From Chloroflexia bacterium (GTDB lineage Bacteria > Chloroflexota > Chloroflexia > Thermomicrobiales > CFX8), in the NCBI GenBank assembly GCA_013696045.1, contig JACCZH010000401.1:1-7408 (forward strand): a stretch of 7,408 bases of DNA, written 5' to 3'. Under the pieces are notes generated by a model that worked only from the letters and a program-made list of their open reading frames with translations, made no database searches and was not told the DNA's origin. This document shows positions 4,739 to 7,408 of the stretch, piece after piece. Each line of letters starts with the position of its first letter. Position 1 is the stretch's first letter. A program made the position numbers and the translations under genes.

Positions 4739-6283
4739 ATGGGCGACCGCGTACTGGTATTTGACACAACCCTGCGCGACGGTGAGCAATCTCCAGGCGG
4801 GACGATGAACACCGTTGAAAAGATAGAGGTGGCCCGCCAGCTGGCGAGAATGGGCGTTGACATCATGGAGGCTGGTTTCCCGGCGGCCTCTCCGGGCGAT
4901 CTTGACGCGGTGCGCACTATCGCGAAGGAGATCAAGGGCGTGGTCATTGCCGGCCTGGCTCGAACCAACCCAGGCGACATTGACGCCGCCTGGGAGGCGG
5001 TGCAGCACGCCGAGTCTCCGCGCATTCACACCTTCGTGGCGACCTCGCCGGTGCACATGGAGCACAAGCTGAGGAAAAGTCCGGACGAGGTCGTCGAGAT
5101 TGCGCGCGCCGCGGTCAGGCGTTGTAAGGGCTATCTGTCTGACATCGAGTTTTCTGCCGAGGACGCGACCCGCAGCGATTGGGACTTCTTGTGCCGGATC
5201 TTCGCGGCGGCGATCGAAGAGGGCGCCACGACGCTGAATGTGCCGGATACTGTGGGTTACACGACTCCGGCCGAGTTTGCGCGCTTGATCCAGTATCTGA
5301 AGGAGAACACACCGGGCATTGAGAATGTGGTCATCTCGGTGCACTGTCACAACGACCTCGGCATGGCGACGGCCAACACGCTAGCGGCGGTCGAGGCCGG
5401 CGCGCGACAGGTAGAGGTCACAATCAACGGCATCGGCGAGCGGGCCGGCAACACAGCGCTCGAAGAAGTTGTCATGGCACTGCGCACTCGGCGCGATTTC
5501 TATGGAGACGTCGACACCCGTGTCAACGCCACCGAGCTGGTGCCAGCCAGCAAACTGATAACGCGGGTGACGGATTTTCAGGTGCAGCCGAACAAAGCCA
5601 TTGTCGGGGCGAATGCGTTCGCCCACGAGGCAGGCATTCATCAGGACGGTATGCTCAAGAATCGCGACACATACGAGATCATGACACCGCAGTCGGTCGG
5701 CTGGGCCTCAACCCAGCTCATCATGGGCAAACACTCAGGCCGGGCTGGATTCCGTTCCAAACTGAACGATCTGGGCTACGATATCGACGCGGAGCGGTCG
5801 CAAACGCTTTACCAACGGTTTATCGAGTTGACCGATCGCAAGAAGCACGTCACCGATGCAGACATCGTCGCGATTGTCGAAGATAATCTGCGCAAAGGGG
5901 AAGCGCAGCCCTTTCGGGTTATCGACTGGCGAGCCCACTCCAGCGCGGACGGAGGAGCGGAAGCAGCCGTGATGGTTGATGCTCACGGCGTCGAACACGA
6001 GGCGACCGGGAAGGGCAACGGCCAGATCGAGGCGCTCTTCTCCGCCATCGACTCGGTGACCGGAATTGAGAACACGCTGGAGAGATTCTCGGTTGACGCC
6101 GTATCGCCGGGTGAGGACGCTCAGGGTTCGGTCACGGTACGAATCTCAGTGGGCGGAAACGTTTTCTCCGGCCGTGGCGTGGCGACCGACATTATTGAGG
6201 CCAGCGTACATGCTTATGTGGTGGCGCTGAATCGGGCCGCGGTTGCGGCAACTACCCCAGAGCGGGCGAAGGGTGCGGTCTAA
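4739..6283 (+). CDS. leuA: 2-isopropylmalate synthase
   Basis: A 514-residue enzyme for the first committed step of leucine synthesis, joining acetyl-CoA and 2-oxoisovalerate into 2-isopropylmalate in the cytoplasm. The N-terminal catalytic barrel opens with FDTTLRDGEQSPGG (8-21; R13 and D14 catalytic and metal site). It carries the metal motif HCHND (H202, H204) and NGIGERAGN (230-238, N238 a ligand). The MGKHSGR motif is at 329-335. From about 388 to the end lies the LeuA dimer (allosteric) domain, with GNGQIEALFSAID, which in this family senses leucine. The length is typical of the bacterial family. ATG 4739 is preferred to GTG 4733 for its AGAGAG ribosome site and the MGDRVLVFDTTLRD start. 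The T-box with a Leu specifier and leuC downstream argue against citramalate or homocitrate synthase. Regulation is thus probably double: tRNA-Leu at the RNA and feedback at the enzyme. Confidence 0.96.
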   Translation: MGDRVLVFDTTLRDGEQSPGGTMNTVEKIEVARQLARMGVDIMEAGFPAASPGDLDAVRTIAKEIKGVVIAGLARTNPGDIDAAWEAVQHAESPRIHTFVATSPVHMEHKLRKSPDEVVEIARAAVRRCKGYLSDIEFSAEDATRSDWDFLCRIFAAAIEEGATTLNVPDTVGYTTPAEFARLIQYLKENTPGIENVVISVHCHNDLGMATANTLAAVEAGARQVEVTINGIGERAGNTALEEVVMALRTRRDFYGDVDTRVNATELVPASKLITRVTDFQVQPNKAIVGANAFAHEAGIHQDGMLKNRDTYEIMTPQSVGWASTQLIMGKHSGRAGFRSKLNDLGYDIDAERSQTLYQRFIELTDRKKHVTDADIVAIVEDNLRKGEAQPFRVIDWRAHSSADGGAEAAVMVDAHGVEHEATGKGNGQIEALFSAIDSVTGIENTLERFSVDAVSPGEDAQGSVTVRISVGGNVFSGRGVATDIIEASVHAYVVALNRAAVAATTPERAKGAV

Positions 6284-7408
6284 ATGGGCGCAACGATGAC
6301 GGAGAAGGTTCTGGCCCGTGGCGCGGGCAGGGAATCGGTCACTCCGGGAGAAATTGTCGAGGTCGCGGTGGATCTGGTGATGACGAATGACGTCACCGCG
6401 CCGCTCTCCATTCAAGAGTTCAAGAAATCGGGGTTGAAGAACGTCTTCGACCCGCAGAAAGTCGTCTTTGTGCCGGACCACTTCGTGCCGGCCAAGGATA
6501 TCCGCGCGGCGGAGAACGCCAAGATCATGCGTGAGTTTGCCCACGAGCAGGGCACGCTCTACTTTGAGCTTGGCCGGGCGGGCATCGAGCACGTCGTTCT
6601 GCCGGAGAACGGTCTGACGCTGCCGGGCGACATCATTATCGGCGCCGACTCGCACACGTGCACCTATGGCGCGTTCAACTCCTTCTCGACCGGCATGGGT
6701 TCGACCGACATCGCGGCCGCCATGGCGTTGGGCACTACCTGGGTGCGCGTTCCGCCGTCGATTAAGCTGGTTTACACTGGCACGCTGCCAGCGGATATCG
6801 GCGGCAAAGACCTGATTCTGCACACCATCGGACTTATCGGTGTGGATGGCGCACGCAACATGGTGCTGGAGTTCACCGGCCCGGTGATGGACGCGCTGCC
6901 GCTGGACGACCGCATCGCGATGTGCAACATGGCGATCGAAGCTGGCGGCGACACCGGTATGTTTGCCTTCGACGACACGACGAAGGTCTTCCTTGATGAG
7001 GTAACTGACCGGCCCTACGAGCCGGTCTTCTCCGATCCGGATGCTGTCTACGAGCGGATTGTGGAGATTGACGTCACCAACCTGAAACCACTGGTCGCGT
7101 TGCCGCATCTGCCGTCAAATGTGCACAACGCCGATGAGGTGGAGGACATGTTCATCCACCAGGTGGTGATCGGCTCCTGCACCAACGGCCGGCTGTCCGA
7201 TCTGCGAGCGGCAGCCGAGATTCTCAAAGGGCGGCAGATACATCCGTCCGTGCGTTGCATCGTCATTCCTGGCAGCCAGCAAGTCCACCGGCAGGCATCA
7301 AAAGAGGGACTGGCTGACATTTTCATGGACGCGGGCGCGGTCTGGAGCACATCAACCTGTGGACCCTGCCTGGGTGGCTACATGGGCGTGCTGGCCGAAG
7401 GCGAGCGC
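6284..7408 (+). CDS. leuC: 3-isopropylmalate dehydratase large subunit, 3' end missing
   Basis: ATG 6284 directly follows the leuA TAA (TAAATG), so the two genes are translationally coupled; GAAGGG (6268-6273) can serve as ribosome site. A second in-frame ATG at 6296 is an alternative start. The frame is open to the window edge (375 codons seen). The short LeuC/homoaconitase-type family has about 420 residues, so roughly 45 are missing. The protein is an aconitase-fold enzyme that, with LeuD, interconverts 2- and 3-isopropylmalate. Visible landmarks are PDHFVPAKD (64-72), GADSHTCTYGA (120-130), GSCTNGR with C299, and TCGPCLGG with C359 and C362, the three ligands of the 4Fe-4S cluster. Homoaconitase is the family alternative; the leuA partner and the leucine T-box favour leuC. 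leuD probably follows outside the window. Confidence 0.95.
   Translation, partial: MGATMTEKVLARGAGRESVTPGEIVEVAVDLVMTNDVTAPLSIQEFKKSGLKNVFDPQKVVFVPDHFVPAKDIRAAENAKIMREFAHEQGTLYFELGRAGIEHVVLPENGLTLPGDIIIGADSHTCTYGAFNSFSTGMGSTDIAAAMALGTTWVRVPPSIKLVYTGTLPADIGGKDLILHTIGLIGVDGARNMVLEFTGPVMDALPLDDRIAMCNMAIEAGGDTGMFAFDDTTKVFLDEVTDRPYEPVFSDPDAVYERIVEIDVTNLKPLVALPHLPSNVHNADEVEDMFIHQVVIGSCTNGRLSDLRAAAEILKGRQIHPSVRCIVIPGSQQVHRQASKEGLADIFMDAGAVWSTSTCGPCLGGYMGVLAEGER

Noticed and set aside
4495..4764. 89-codon forward ORF running through the T-box terminator
   Set aside because: Its first part is the T-box and terminator RNA itself, which explains the sequence fully.
4697..5350. Long minus-strand ORF opposite leuA
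   Set aside because: It is a GC-rich shadow of leuA; the forward frame carries all conserved LeuA motifs.
6146..7108. 320-codon minus-strand ORF opposite leuA end and leuC
   Set aside because: The product is dominated by Arg, His, Val and Asp with no motif; the forward strand holds leuC with its cluster cysteines.

Overview
The window reads as chromosomal DNA from a GC-rich, free-living bacterium. The best guess is Chloroflexota (Thermomicrobia-like). The grounds are a transcriptional T-box in front of leuA, the style of the LeuA and short LeuC proteins, and a DoxX-type membrane protein of a kind I associate with Chloroflexota and Actinobacteria. No rRNA or other phylogenetic marker is present, so this placement is tentative.

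Layout. (1) Bases 1-363 (+): the 3' end of an iron-sulfur (ferredoxin-like) oxidoreductase, cut by the left edge. It is followed by a perfect 17-bp inverted repeat (380-417). (2) Bases about 490-2257 (-): a run of three broken genes in one direction. From upstream to downstream these are a small membrane protein read in at least two frames, a DoxX-family membrane protein with a clear frameshift near 1137, and an unidentified ORF whose ATG overlaps the DoxX stop (ATGA). (3) Bases 2333-4011 (-): an intact cupin gene and an intact cytochrome P450. They share a candidate promoter with an operator-like dyad (4050-4083), and the 134-nt gap between them holds two potential hairpins. (4) Bases 4300-7408 (+): a near-consensus promoter, a leucine T-box riboswitch ending in a terminator, an intact leuA, and leuC starting directly at the leuA stop and running off the right edge.

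How it works together. The rightward unit is leucine biosynthesis. Uncharged tRNA-Leu should bind the T-box through specifier CTC and through pairing of the T-box bulge with the ACCA end, allowing read-through into leuA-leuC (and probably leuD beyond the window). The leftward unit looks like one ancestral operon, cupin > P450 > membrane protein > DoxX > unknown. Only the two promoter-proximal genes keep open frames. Four long genes in the same window have clean frames, so widespread sequencing error is an unlikely cause of the broken stretch, although an isolated error at any one site cannot be excluded.

I found no tRNA, rRNA, CRISPR array, insertion sequence or prophage gene, and no system I could defend as wholly new. 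The most notable items are the selectively decayed operon tail, the P450 lacking the usual I-helix acid, the structured cupin-P450 spacer, and the complete T-box.
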